Assembly: GCF_000247695.1 (NCBI RefSeq)
Contig: NW_004624747.1
Location: forward strand, 15,348,311-15,412,310
DNA from: Heterocephalus glaber
Lineage: Eukaryota; Chordata; Mammalia; Rodentia; Bathyergidae
DNA length: 64,000 nt
Direction: 5' to 3'
Both the position numbers and the translations under genes were made by a program. Positions 1 through 10,900 of this stretch are shown here, one piece after another. The notes below the pieces were generated by a model that saw only the letters and a program-made list of their open reading frames with translations, ran no database searches and was not told the DNA's origin. Every line of letters begins with the position of its first letter. Position 1 is the first letter of the stretch.

Positions 1-213
<213 letters not shown>

Positions 214-461
214 TAATTTCATTTATTACAAAATAACACAAGCTTATTGTAGAAAATTCAGAGGAAAAAAATCCTAAGTAAATAAAAACTTTTTATTCCA
301 CTACCTGGATATAAATATTAGGAACAACATAGGGTGTATCTTTCCAATTGAAAGTGTTTATGAATCTAGATTATTTGCCCAGAAAAGTGCATGGTATTCT
401 ACCATCATAGAATATCTGTATCAAAAACAGATTATTATTTTAAATTTTAAAAAAATTTTTG
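214..461. other. AT-rich intergenic stretch
   Basis: No gene or recognisable repeat is seen apart from the first copy of the target-site duplication of the next element (429-442). Confidence 0.5.
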
Positions 462-535
462 GGTACTGGGGATCGAACTCAGGACCTTGTGCTTTCGAGG
501 CAGGGATGGTGCCACTGTGATAAGTCCCCAGCCCC
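462..535 (-). mobile_element. ID SINE
   Basis: Antisense ID element: begins GGTACTGGGGATCGAACTC and ends AGCCCC. It is flanked by a duplication of about 14 bp, AGATTATTATTTT, at 429-442 and 536-549, so the whole insertion is bounded. Confidence 0.85.
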
Positions 536-770
536 AGATTATTATTTTTAATGGCTTATTCTCATCTAGATGCACCATAATTTATTCAGAAAAATCTGTT
601 AATGTTAGAGATTTACTGTTTTGTTTACAAATATTGAAATAAACATCTTTATGCATAAATGTTTAAACACTTGACATGTTTTAGGAAAATTTACTGGATG
701 GGGCTTGTGTTAAAGTATTAGATGAAAGGGTATTACCAAACCTAAAAATGTTGAAAGATGTATACTTTAC

Positions 771-933
771 GGATGCCATACTAGTGCACATCTATAATCC
801 CAGCGCTCAGAAGGCTGAGGCATGAGGACTGGGGGTTTGAAGGCTACACTGTGAGTTCATAGCCTTTGAAGAGTTAAGGCCAGCCTGGACTACATAGCAA
901 GATCTTGTCCCTAAAACAAACAAACAAGCAAAA
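771..933 (+). mobile_element. B1 SINE, diverged
   Basis: Contains CTATAATCCCAGCGCTCAG, GGCTGAGGCATGAGGA and AAGGCCAGCCTGGACTACAT, then an A-rich tail. Typical 7SL-derived B1 layout. Confidence 0.8.
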
Positions 934-1345
934 AGTATATACTTTAAGGGATGAATCACAGCTAATTCGTGTCAGTGTTCAGACTGAAGCCATGCCCTCA
1001 CCTGGGAAGCACTGATAGGATTACTGGTTCTTTCCTTCATTCATTCGGTAAACGCAATTTGACTTCATTCATTCCATAAATGCATTTTCAGAACCCTGAA
1101 AGCAAAAGGAGAAACAGCCCCTGCCCTCATAGAGCATGTGGTCTGGCAGTGGGCAGACCTCAGACGAGGCACAGTAAATTCAGAGTGACAGACTGCGGTC
1201 AGCACCCAGGAGAGGCCAGAGTGTGGGTCAGCACCACAGAGCAACCAGCTTGGATCCCACCCCGAACTCTTTGTGTGAACTCGTGAGAAGTGATGGACAT
1301 GAAACCCCTTGGGAAAGGTAGAAGAAAAGCTCCAGATACTTCTGC
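934..1345. other. Intergenic sequence without recognised feature
   Basis: No splice-flanked coding frame or familiar repeat is seen. The small open frames here have no recognisable protein signature. Confidence 0.4.
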
Positions 1346-1359
1346 TCCTGCTACCATTC

Positions 1360-1439
1360 TTTTTTTTTGGTACCAGGGATTGAACTCAGGACCTTGCACT
1401 TGTGAGGCACGAGGCAGCACCACTGAGCTAAATCTCCAG
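1360..1439 (-). mobile_element. ID SINE with target-site duplication
   Basis: Antisense ID (GGTACCAGGGATTGAACTC to CTAAATCTCCAGC) flanked by TCCTGCTACCATTCTT at about 1342-1357 and 1441-1456. Confidence 0.87.
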
Positions 1440-1456
1440 CATCCTGCTACCATTCT

Positions 1457-2440
1457 TGTCCCTGCACTTCCCACCAGGCAGTTGTTCACCAGGCCCATAA
1501 ATTCTACCTCCTTAATGTCCTCCAATGGGTCTACTTCTGTCCTCTGCCACTGTCCCTCCCTAGGTATCATTCTTCCTGGCCACTGTCTCCACTCTTCCTC
1601 CCTTCCAGCCCATCCTCCAGTGCACTGTGAATTTGCCCAGATATAAATCAGGTGGAATCACTCCCTGCTCATCCTACTCTAAAGTACTCTGTGGCACCCT
1701 GTCGCCTCTGGATTAAGTCCAGGCTCTTATTAGGCTCCTACAGACTTCTCCTGTGTCACTCTCCGTGCATTTTTTTCTCCCAGCACGCTGCATGTGGTCC
1801 ATAAATGTGACTTGGTTTGTTCTAATCCTTGCTTCCTGGAGAGAACAGCCCAGGGCTAACAGGGACAGAGAAAGATAAGGAGATGGCAGGCTGATCCAGA
1901 GGTGGGTGTGTGAGTCAGTGTGCTCCAATTTTCTGATCTTTCCCACTACATGGTGCCTGGCGCTGACATGCAGCATCTCACTTCATCCTAAAGGCAAATT
2001 ACCGTAAAGCCTGGATTGGCAACCATGGGAATGTGCTACTCAGATCTCTGACCACCTGGCTGGGGCTGCTGGGCTTTGCTTTTAGGCCAAAGCCATGCAT
2101 TGGCAGCCTGTGACTCAACTGGTCAGGGAAGGGGAGGCAGGTGTGGCTCTGTAAGACAGGCTGGCCAGCATTCCCTGGGGCTACCCTAGGGCTCAGGCAT
2201 CTCCTTCCTTGTGCCCTGAACCAGCTCAGCGGCTCTCCCAACCTCCCCTTTCCCTTCCACTTTCCCCCACAGCCATTTCTCCTAACAAATTCCTTGCACA
2301 TCGAATCCCACCTTGTCGTCAGCTTCTCTGATGACCAAGAGTGACACTCTCGGGTGTGTTGGATATGGACCAGGGAGCAGATGAGTTTTGCTGGAATGAG
2401 CATTTCTATAAGGTCAAGTGATGGTAGAAATAAGGCTGAG
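1457..2440. other. Intergenic sequence without recognised feature
   Basis: No gene seen. The overlapping open frames on both strands do not resemble known proteins and lack exon borders. Confidence 0.4.
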
Positions 2441-2640
2441 CAGACTGGAAATGGATTCTCCCCTAGAGCCTCCAGAAGGAGCACAGCCCTGATGGGGCCC
2501 AGCCCCCTGTACTACTGGGGATTGACCCCTGAAACACTGAGCTATATCCCCGGCCCTTTTTATTTTGAGACAGGGTCAGGCTGGCCTCAAATTTGCAATC
2601 CCAAGCAGCTGGGATTACAAGGGACTACACCTGGTCCTAT
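2441..2640. mobile_element. MLT1-like LTR fragment (+) interrupted by a B1-dID SINE (-)
   Basis: 2444-2496 matches the conserved 3' part of MLT1 (GGATTCTCCCCTAGAGCCTCC). From about 2500 an antisense dID half (ACTACTGGGGATTGACCCC) and B1 half (TTTTGAGACAGGGTCAGGC ... GGGATTACAAGG) follow. Confidence 0.65.
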
Positions 2641-2666
2641 GACACTTTCTCTGTAGCCCAAAGATT

Positions 2667-2760
2667 TCTCTCCTCCTCCTCTTTCTCCCCCTCTTCCTCT
2701 TTCTTCTACCCCTCCCCTCTCCACCCCCTCTCTCTTCTCCTCCCGCTTCCCCTTCTCTTC
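2667..2760. repeat. Pyrimidine-rich (TCC/TCTTCC) tract
   Basis: About 95 bases almost entirely C and T on the + strand, between two SINE pieces. Confidence 0.85.
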
Positions 2761-2761
2761 T

Positions 2762-2838
2762 TGAGGTACTGGGGATCAGACTCAGGGCCTTATGTGTGCT
2801 AGGTAAATGCTGTAGCTCTGAGCAACAACCCCAGCCCT
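2762..2838 (-). mobile_element. ID SINE, diverged
   Basis: Antisense ID/dID-like monomer, GAGGTACTGGGGATCAGAC to AACCCCAGCCC. Confidence 0.75.
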
Positions 2839-2984
2839 TGCTTTTTGGTTTTTATTTCTATTTGCAGAAAGTTTGATTTTCATTCTTTTTATAATACACA
2901 TCCATATACAAACCAAATAAAAAACACACTTATTTCCGCATTATCTCCTTGAGTATTCTGTGTGAACTCTTTCTAATATGTGAA

Positions 2985-3330
2985 TTGCTATGGTTTAGAT
3001 AAGTGGGCCCCAAAGGCCTCTGGGTTAAGTAGGTTGTGGTGCCAGGGGAAGTGGGCAGTGCCCAGAAGGTGGGGCCTGGTGAAAGTCTTAGGTCTCACAG
3101 AGGGGTGTGCCTTAAAGGAGATTTCAGGATGGGTGCCTCCCCTTACGCTTTCACTTCCTGGCCGGGGGCTGCTGGTTTTCTCCACCTGGGGCTCACTGCC
3201 TCTCAGAGGCCCAAGGCAATAGGGCCAATGCCTCAGAGACTGGAACCTCCGAAACTGTGAGCCAAAACAAACCTTTTCTCTTCATAAGGTGATTATCTCT
3301 GGTATGTGTTATATTCCAGAAAATAATACA
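2985..3330 (+). mobile_element. MaLR-type LTR (MST/THE1-like)
   Basis: Starts GAATTGCTATGGTTTAGAT, contains GGTGGGGCCTGGTGAAAG and ends near GCCAAAACAAACCTTTTCTC. These are landmarks of MaLR LTRs. Noncoding solo LTR remnant. Confidence 0.7.
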
Positions 3331-3370
3331 TACAGTTAATTATATTTCAAAAACGTGTATTTTAAAACAG

Positions 3371-3470
3371 TTGCCAGCCAGGCATACTGGCACACACCTA
3401 TAATCCCAGAGCTTTGGAGACTGAGGTAGGAGGCATGCCATGAGTCTCAAAAAAAACAAAATAAATAAAG
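3371..3470 (+). mobile_element. B1 SINE, truncated
   Basis: GCCAGGCATACTGGCACACAC, CTATAATCCCAGAGC and a short remnant to an A-rich tail. The middle is deleted. Confidence 0.7.
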
Positions 3471-3539
3471 TAATTGCCTAATATGAAAATATCACAAATT
3501 ATTTAATCATGAATTTGTTGTTAGCCATTGAGGCTGCTT

Positions 3540-3810
3540 CTCATTTACTCCCTTGTTTGACAGTTCAGGAAGCTGCCAAAGAAGGCTTTAATCGAGCCAA
3601 GAAGAAACACTAAGTGGTCTGCTCTTGGCAGAGTGGTTCACGGTCTCTTTGCGGTCAAGAACAGAGCAGGACATCCAACAAAAGGCACCATTTCCTAGAG
3701 CAGCCAGATGTTCCTGCAGATGTCTACAGAAAGTCTAATCTTCATCCAGAAGCCAAGAAGTACCCTGAAACTCCAGCAAAAGTTCCACCCCTAGGAGCTC
3801 TTGGCATATA
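3540..3810 (+). other. Unassigned stretch, possible old retrocopy
   Basis: A stretch with several short open segments (for example a Lys-rich run near 3567-3610 and a segment ending at 3811) but with stops and no single frame. It looks more like eroded coding DNA than the flanks. I could not match it to a named protein. Confidence 0.25.
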
Positions 3811-3847
3811 GCAAATACTCAATTTTTTTTGTTTGTTTTTGTTTTTT

Positions 3848-3930
3848 TTTGTGGTACCAGGGATGGAACTCAGGACCTTGCACTTGTGAGGCAGGCAGCA
3901 GAACCACTGAGCTAAATCTCTAGTCCCAAA
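3848..3930 (-). mobile_element. ID SINE with target-site duplication
   Basis: Antisense ID (GGTACCAGGGATGGAACTC). Flanked by CAAATACTCAATTTTT at about 3811-3826 and 3927-3942. Confidence 0.88.
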
Positions 3931-3971
3931 TACTCAATTTTTGCTGACCAATCAGAACAACGTTCATGTAT

Positions 3972-4365
3972 TCTGTTAGTCAGCTTTCTGTTATTGTAAC
4001 AAATACCTGAGACAATCAACTTACAAAGAGAAAAGGTTTACTTTGGATTAATCCAATAAATGTGTTTTTATTTGGTTTGGTTTCTGTCCATGATCGAGTG
4101 GCCCTATTGCTTTAGAGCTTTGTTGCAAAGATTACATCATGGCAAGAAGCATGTAGTGGAATAAAGCTCTTCACTTCATGACAGGGAAGTGAAAAGATGA
4201 AATGGCCAGGCACCCACAATCCTATTCAAGGTCACAGCCCCCAGTGACCTAAAACCTTCCGCTAGGCCCCACCTCTTAAAGTTCAAATGCTGCATGTAGC
4301 ACCATGTACTGGAATCTAAACACATGGGCCTTGGAGAAATATTCAGGATCCAAACTGTAGCATAT
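3972..4365 (-). mobile_element. MaLR-type LTR, antisense
   Basis: Begins AGTCAGCTTTCTGTTATTG near 3977, with AACAAATACCTGAGACAAT, AAAAGGTTTACTTTGG and AGGCCCCACCTCTTAAAG in the order expected for the reverse complement of an MST/THE1-like LTR. Confidence 0.7.
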
Positions 4366-4508
4366 ATTAAAGTAGGTAGGGAAAGCAATAAAGAAAAGAA
4401 AGAAATGTCTCATGTATTAACATGCATGTCTGTGTGCCTTCCTGAATTGTCGTTTGTCCTGTGTATGTCTAGGCTGGGACCTCCAGTGGACACTGGTTGC
4501 AAGTAGAC

Positions 4509-4533
4509 ATGAATGAATGAATGAATGAATGAG
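4509..4533. repeat. (GAAT)n microsatellite
   Basis: About six tandem GAAT units. Confidence 0.9.
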
Positions 4534-4539
4534 CCAGTA

Positions 4540-4985
4540 AAACCACGGATTGCTTTTGTTTGCTGAGTGAGGGCCGGAAATCCACTGATGGATTTTGAAG
4601 CAATGACTTCATTCCAGTTTTACTCATTGCGATTTCACCAGGGTAAGTGTTTAGTAAGGGAGGACTTGACAAAAATAAAGCTTCATCCTGTGGCCATAGC
4701 TTGGGTTCAGAAATTGCCATCGCAGTTATACCAGTGACTTGGGAGTGGTGACTCCTGGGATGGGAACAGAAGAACTGGCTGTTCGCCAGCCTCTGAACCG
4801 AAACATTGTTCTGGAAATTAACCTCTAACTGATCTCTGAGATTCTATTTCACGGGAATTTTTTTATATTGAGATTTCTGTCTTTTCTCTTTGAGTATTTC
4901 AGAGTCTTTGGAAACATGCTTTACATTCTCACTGGCATTTTCTGCATGAAATATTTCTTGAAATGAGTTAGCCAGGAAATTAATT
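4540..4985. other. Intergenic sequence without recognised feature
   Basis: No gene or repeat recognised. Confidence 0.4.
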
Positions 4986-4989
4986 TTAA

Positions 4990-5735
4990 AGACAAGCAAA
5001 TTCTAGTTCTACAGAACATTAAAAACAGAATTACTCTATGATCCAGCAATCCCACTCTGGGTTTGTGTCCAAAAGAATTGAAAGCAGGGCTCAAAGAAAT
5101 ATTTGCATTTTCAGCAGTGGTGCATGCCTGTAATCCCAGTTACTCAGGAGGATGATGTTGGAGGATCAAGAGTTTGTGGCCAGCCTGGGCAATTTAGCAA
5201 GATCTTGTCTCAAAATAAAAAGGGCTAGAGATGTAGCTCAGGGGTAGGGCACCCCTGGGTTCAGTCCTCAGTACCACAAAAAAGGAGAAAAGAAATATTT
5301 GTACTTCCATGTTCATTGCATCATTATTCACAAGAGAGGTAGAGAGACATCCATGGTCACGTCCATCATTGATGGATGGATAAACAAAATGTGATTATGT
5401 ATTTATTCAAATATTATCCACAGTTTAAAAGGAAGTGAAATAAACCAGTCATAACGTGCTGTTGGCCTCTCCTTATATAAAGTACCCAGAATAGACAAAT
5501 CCACAGAAACAGAAAATAAAATGGTGGTTGTCAGGGGTTGTGGAAGAAAAGGATGAAGAATCAGTGTCAAGCAGGTACAAGGTTTCTGTTTTCATGATAA
5601 AGAGGTTTTGGAGGTGGGTTGCACAGAAGATAAATATACTTAACATTGCTGAGCTGCACTCTTTAAAAGAATTAAGATGGTATGTTTTATGTTGTGTGTG
5701 TTTTACCACATTTAAAAAATAAGATTGAATATGAA
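4990..5735 (+). mobile_element. Old L1 (L1M-type) 3' end, split by a B1-dID SINE
   Basis: 5035-5105 carries the L1 ORF2 C-terminal landmark ATGATCCAGCAATCCCACT and the sequence resumes after the SINE with TTCATTGCATCATTATTCAC and GGTGGTTGTCAGGGGTTG. The B1-dID insert is about 5108-5285, flanked by copies of AAAGAAATATTTG. Confidence 0.8.
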
Positions 5736-6190
5736 AACAAGTAAATTTTAGTGCATACATATAATGGAAGGTCATTTGGCCATAAAAAGGAATGAAGTCT
5801 TTTTTTTTTTTTGGTACTGGGGATGGAACTTGGGACCTTGTGCTTGCCAGGCAGACAGGAGCAGAACCACTGAGCTAAATCCCTGGCCCAAAAGGAATGA
5901 AGTCTGATAGATGCTATCTGTGGATGAAGCTTAAAAGCATTATGCTAAGAGAAAGAAACCAGACACGAAAAAGTCACACATCGCATGATTGCATGAGTAT
6001 TAAATATCCAGAACAGATAAATCCATGGAGACACAAAGGACATCAGTGGTTTTCCAGGAGCTAGGATGAGAGGAGAACAGTAGGTAATTGAAGAATAGGT
6101 AGGCACTGGTTTCTTTTGGGGGTGATGAAAAAAATTTTGAACTTTATATAAATGGTAGTTGCACAGTATTATGAAAATACTAAATACAGT
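5736..6190 (+). mobile_element. Second old L1 3' end, split by an ID SINE
   Basis: GGCCATAAAAAGGAATGAAG, a landmark of the L1 3' region, then CAGATAAATCCATGGAGACA. The ID (-) insert at about 5803-5889 is flanked by AAAAGGAATGAAGTCT on both sides. Confidence 0.8.
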
Positions 6191-6203
6191 TGTCCACTTT
6201 AAA

Positions 6204-6690
6204 ATGGCTACTGGGCATGGTGGCACACGCCTGTCATCCCAGCACTTGGGAGGCTGAGGCAAGAGGATCACCACAAGCTCAAGGCCAGTATGGGCTACAT
6301 AGTGCATTTAAGGCCAGCCTGAACTACATAGTGAGACCCTGTCTCAAAAAATACCCATTCGGGCCGGGGATTTGGCTCAGTGGGTCTGCCGCCTGCCTCA
6401 AAAGCAGAAGGAACCGAGTTTGATCCCTGGTACCAAAAAAAAAAAAAAAAAATACCCATTATCTGACCAGTGTAAATAAAATAAAATAAAAGGGCTGGGG
6501 ATGTAGCTCAGCAGTTCTGTGCCTGCCTGGCAAGCGCAAGGTCCTGAGTTCAATTCCCAGTACCAAAAAACCCCCCAAAACCCATAAAGCTGGCACATGC
6601 CTGTAATCCCAGCACTCAAGAAGTTGAAGTAGGAGGATCTCCATGAATTCAAGACAAGGCCAGCCTGGGCTACACAGTGAGACCATAAAA
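6204..6690 (+). mobile_element. Cluster of four SINEs: B1, ID, ID, B1
   Basis: B1 6206-6350 with the internal duplication (two copies of AGGCCAG..TG..CTACATAGTG), ID 6361-6455, ID 6493-6570 and truncated B1 6588-6695. All lie in the same orientation, each separated by the A-tail of the previous one. Confidence 0.85.
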
Positions 6691-6699
6691 AAATATATT

Positions 6700-7100
6700 T
6701 TTTTTTCAAAAAATAAAAACAAAATTAAAATGACTAATTTTCTGTTATGTGAAACTCACTTCAATTTTTAAAAATCCAATGCTAAAACTCACTAGCAATT
6801 GTATTTGTAAGCTGAGAGGTAGTTAGTAGGTTCACTAGCACATCCCTGCAGAGAAAGAAAACCAAGAAATGGAGAGAAACAGATGCGACCCTGCTGTTAC
6901 TTGTACCAGCATCTGTTTTTTTTTTCATTTAATAGCACCCTTCTTCCTTTGGGGGGGCCCGCCCATCTGTCCCTTCCTGTGGTTCAGGGCTCGCAGTGAT
7001 TGGCTGAGGGATGTAAAGGTGAACTAACCCAGGCCAATGAGATTCAGGTCTAGGACTGTATCAGTCTGCTCCAGGCACCTTAACAAAGTTCCGCAGAGTA
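6700..7100. other. Intergenic sequence without recognised feature
   Basis: Includes a short G-run near 6951-6957. No gene seen. Confidence 0.4.
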
Positions 7101-7104
7101 GTTG

Positions 7105-7200
7105 GATGCCTTAGTTACCTTCTCATTGCTGGAACAAAATACCCAACAGCTATAAGTTAAAGGAGGAAAGGTTTATTAGCTCAGAGTTTGTAGAGGTCTG
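7105..7200 (-). mobile_element. MaLR-type LTR fragment, antisense
   Basis: TGCCTTAGTTACCTTCTCATT, AACAAAATACCCAACAGC and AGGAAAGGTTTATTAGCTC resemble the reverse complement of the 3' part of a MaLR LTR. Confidence 0.55.
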
Positions 7201-7214
7201 TAGAGTTTATGAGG

Positions 7215-7500
7215 TCAAATTTCTGTGTTGAAGTCCTAACCAGTAGTATCTCAGAATGTGACTGGCTTTGGGCATAGGGCTTCAAAGAGGTCATTAAGAT
7301 GAAATGATGGCCTACCAGTGTGGCTTACTTCAATTTGACTATCTCATACAACAAGAGGAGACTAGGGCATGGATGCCTACAGAGAGAAGATCATGCACAG
7401 AGTGGCTTCAATCTCAAGCAGATTCTCCTGCTGTGTTGCCAGTTAGTCATTGTGAAGGGCAGTTTCCAAGATGGCCTGTGATCCCCATGTCCTGGTATTC
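7215..7500 (+). mobile_element. MLT1-like LTR
   Basis: TGTTGAAGTCCTAACCAGTA, ATCTCAGAATGTGACTGG and AAAGAGGTCATTAAGATG occur in the order of an MLT1 LTR. Confidence 0.65.
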
Positions 7501-7509
7501 ACATTGATC

Positions 7510-8045
7510 TGAGCCCTCAGTCCAACATCCATGAAAACTGAATCCTGTCAACAAGCACCCAGTAAGCTTGGAAGTGTATCTTTCCCTGGTTGAGCCTTCA
7601 GATGAGTAGGGAGTCCAGATCTCAGTGAAAAACCTATACGAGATTATTCAGGTCTGACCTCAATAATGAGGGAGATTTTACCTGGCAGGTCTCAGGGGGA
7701 AGTGGATAGCCAGTGCTTGGCACACTTTAAAGGGAGTATAGCAAGACTCAGCCTCATGGCCAGTCAGGTTCATCCTTCCATTTGTGTTCCTCACCCGGGA
7801 ACCTTCACTGCTATCTCTTTCTATCTGAGGCCATGGGCCGGGGTTGCTTTGAGCTCCTGTGTCTGGAAGTTCAAGGTAAGTAAATAAAGAGATTAGATAA
7901 AGAGAGGGTACCAAGCCAACTTCTTACATCTGGGTCAAATCTTAGAAGGAGAAATGTTCTGTACACAGAAATATTCTCTTTTTTTTTCATGTTAGTTTGT
8001 TTTGCAATCAAATGAACCCAGTCAAGGTTAGTAGCTGCTTTTGTT
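7510..8045. other. Intergenic sequence without recognised feature
   Basis: No supported exon or repeat. Confidence 0.4.
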
Positions 8046-8049
8046 TTGT

Positions 8050-8295
8050 TTCTGCAGCATTGAGTATTGAACCAGGGGCCCTGCACATGGTAGCCCCGTG
8101 CTATCCCACTGAGCTACACCTCTAGCCCTCCAAGTTGCTTTAAACACAAGGATGGCCAGGCAGTGTGCACATGCCTGTAATCTCAGCTTGAGTTTGAGGC
8201 CAGCCTGGGCCTGTCACTCCTGATTAGGTTAACGTGGTGAGTTCAAGGCCAGCCTGAACTACAGAGGGAGACTCTGTCTTTAAAAAAAAAATTTT
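8050..8295. mobile_element. ID-like SINE (-) followed by B1 (+)
   Basis: 8053-8130 is an antisense ID-like monomer (GAGTATTGAACCAGGGGCC to CCACTGAGCTACACCTCTAG). 8152-8292 is a B1 with rearranged middle and A-tail. Confidence 0.7.
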
Positions 8296-8758
8296 TTTAA
8301 TGAAAAAGAAATAAATGCAAAGATCTTGGTGATTTGCCCATTTTATGGGGGGAGAAAGGGCTGAAGTAGAGGGATGGAAGATGCTTCTGTGAAATACAGC
8401 ATCCTAACTCTCTTTACAGCGGCAGTGAGGCAAAGCCAGGGTCAAGGGGTCTTGTGGAAATTTGAGAATAATAGTGCATTACATCTTCAGTAGAAGTTTG
8501 GGTCTAATGTCCTTGTAAAAGACCACAATATGAGCAATCTCCCCAAATACTTAAATTATTTCTCTCTCTTATCTCTCGATCTCTCCCTCCTATCCAAGGT
8601 AAATACAGAATTCACCAAGGCTACATATGCAGATGATGTACCTCCACTGTATAGTAAAAAATATCCAAAATAGTCTGCAAATGGGATGTGGTTAACAGAG
8701 AAAATGCTTCTTTATATGCAGGCAAGCTTAGAATTCACATATTAAAATATCCAGTCTA
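8296..8758. other. Intergenic sequence without recognised feature
   Basis: No gene seen. A short CT-rich patch lies near 8563-8592. Confidence 0.4.
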
Positions 8759-8759
8759 G

Positions 8760-8945
8760 ACCAGGTACAGTGGTACATAACTGTAATCTCAGCTACTTGG
8801 GATGCTGAAACAGGAGAATCATTAAATTTGGGCTACCCTAGGCAATTTAGTAAAACCCTGTCTCTAAATAAAAAATTTTAAAAAGGGCTGGGAAAGTAGT
8901 TCAGTGCTCCCTGGGTTCAATCCCTAGTACTGCAAAACAAACAAA
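8760..8945 (+). mobile_element. B1-dID SINE
   Basis: B1 half without the internal duplication (TGTAATCTCAGCTACTTGGG), an A-rich linker, then the dID half (GGGCTGGGAAAGTAGTTCAG ... TTCAATCCCTAGTACTGC). Confidence 0.8.
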
Positions 8946-8977
8946 TAAATAAAATTTTATATATGCATATATATACC

Positions 8978-9022
8978 TATCTGAATAGATAGATAGATAG
9001 ATAGACAGATAGATAGATAGAT
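8978..9022. repeat. (GATA)n microsatellite
   Basis: About eleven GATA/TAGA units with one GACA variant. It follows the A-tail of the SINE by about 35 bases. Confidence 0.9.
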
Positions 9023-9035
9023 ATATTCATTCTAG

Positions 9036-9095
9036 ACTGGGGGTGTAGCTCAGTACTACAATGTTTGCCTAGCATGCCCAGTACTGAAAAAAATA
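9036..9095 (+). mobile_element. Truncated ID-like SINE
   Basis: CTGGGGGTGTAGCTCAGTAC through CCCAGTACTGAAAAAA. The B-box part is shortened. Confidence 0.65.
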
Positions 9096-9280
9096 AATGA
9101 AATAACTGAAAATTTTTAGTACCCACATTGAAAAGTGAGAAGAAATAGGTGCAATGAATTTCAGTACTATATTTATTTAACACAAGATGTCCACAGTATC
9201 ATTTCCACTGTATAATCAATATCAAGCTGAAATGATTATAGGGGAAGTGCATTTTAAAGTCTCCTCTTTTAGCTAGGTGT

Positions 9281-10900
9281 GGTGGTGCACAGGGTTTGCC
9301 ATTGATTTCTAGTTTCACTGCACTGTGATCTGATAATATGAGACAATTTGTATTCTTTTGCATCTACTTGAGCATGCTTTATAGACTAGTATGTGGTCTA
9401 TTTTACAGAAAGTCCCATGTGCTGCTGAGAAAAATGTGTATTCTGTTGCTTTAGACTGAAACACTCTCTAGACATCTATTAAGTCCATTTGTTGGAAAGG
9501 TTTGTTCAAACTCAGATATTTCATTGTTGATTTTTTTGTCTAATCTGTCCATTTGTAACAGTGGGGTATTAGGGTCCCCTATTACAATTATATTGGTATT
9601 TATCTGATTTTTCATGTTAATTTCTCTGACAGCTTTGTTTTATAAAGTTAAATGAGCCAGTGCATTTATGTTTACAATCATTATCTCTTCCTGTAGAATT
9701 GTTCCCTTAACCAAGATGTAATGACCTTCCTTGTCTCTTGTTACCAGTCTTGGCCTGAAATCCACTTTGTCTGAAATTAGGACAGCTTCCCCTGCTTTTT
9801 TTTGTCGGTTCCTGTTGCATGGAATATTGTTTTCTATCATTTGATTTTTAATCTGTGAGTTTATTTTTGAATTAAATGTGTTTCTTCTACACTGCATATC
9901 ATTCCATTTTTTCTCTTGATCCATTCTGACAATCTATGTCTTTTGATTGGGGAGCTGAGAGCATTTACATGGAGAGTCATTACTGAGAGGGATTAGGTTA
10001 TTTCTGTCACTGAACTATTTTCCTCTTGCTGATTTCCTTTTTTTTTTTTCTTTTGCTTAGCTGCTCATTCTCACCAGGTATATTGATATTGTTGGCTTTA
10101 TTATCTCTTTCTAGGATATCCACACAAAAATAATTTTTTGTAATGCTGGTTTGCTGGTCATGAATTTCTTGAGGTGGTCTTTGTCACAGAAATCCTTATT
10201 TCTTGGGCCAGGAATTTAGCTAAGTGGTGCCTCCGCCTGCCTCGAAAGTGCAAGGTCCCAAGTTCAATACCTGGTACCAAAAAAAAAAAAATCCTTATTT
10301 CTCCATAAGTATTGAAGGAAATTTTTCAGGATACATAAATCAAGGTTGGAAGTTGTCATCTCCTAGGGTTTGAAACACCAAGCTCCTGGCCTTTAAGGTT
10401 TGTGTTGAGAAGTCTGCTGCAATTCTAATGGGTTTACCTTTGTATGTGATTCATTGCCTTTCTAGCAAAGCTTTTAAGAGTTTGTTCCCATGAAAGACTT
10501 CCAGTATTTTGAATATGATGTGGCATGGAGAGGTTCTTTTTTGGTCATGGCTATTTGAAATATATATCTCAAATATCTGTTTCTGTTCTAGAGCCTCTAA
10601 TCATGTCTTTCACTCTGCTCACCATCTCTGTAGTTATCTGGGAAATTACTTCTGTTTTGAATTTTTCTAGGGCCTCATTCATGTTTTGTTACTTCCTGTG
10701 CTACCAGTTCAGGGTGTCCAGGTGGTTGATTATCAGACTTTTCCACCTTGTTTCCCTCAGAATTTGCCTTTGGTGGGGTGGCAGTCTGAGTTTGTGCCTT
10801 GCTTAAATGTCTTCTCATTTTTGCTTTTGGTACTGTCCTTGGTTTAATTCCTGGGTTGATACTTCAAAATTGCTTATTGTAAGTATCTTTGTTGCTTGTA
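9281..10900 (-). mobile_element. L1-type LINE, antisense: ORF2 endonuclease remnant and upstream part
   Basis: The minus strand at 9640-9924 encodes an L1 ORF2-like segment with KKAGEAVLISDKVDF and RDKEGHYILVKGTI, which belong to the L1 endonuclease domain. The following + strand sequence (9281-9640) is the reverse complement of the rest of that domain, with frame breaks. 10030-10900 continues into the part upstream of ORF2 (CTGGCCTTTAAGGTTTGTG, GGTGGTTGATTATCAGACT). The element is dead: many stops and an ID inserted at about 10206-10291 with AAATCCTTATTTCT on both sides. Likely an old L1M or HAL1-related family. Confidence 0.75.
10206..10291 (+). mobile_element. ID SINE inserted in the L1
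   Basis: GGGCCAGGAATTTAGCTAAG to GTACC plus A13. The duplicated AAATCCTTATTTCT occurs at 10191-10204 and 10291-10304. Confidence 0.87.

Noticed and set aside
9640..9924. Open frame with endonuclease-like residues
   Set aside because: It is a fragment of L1 ORF2, antisense and broken on both sides, not a host gene.
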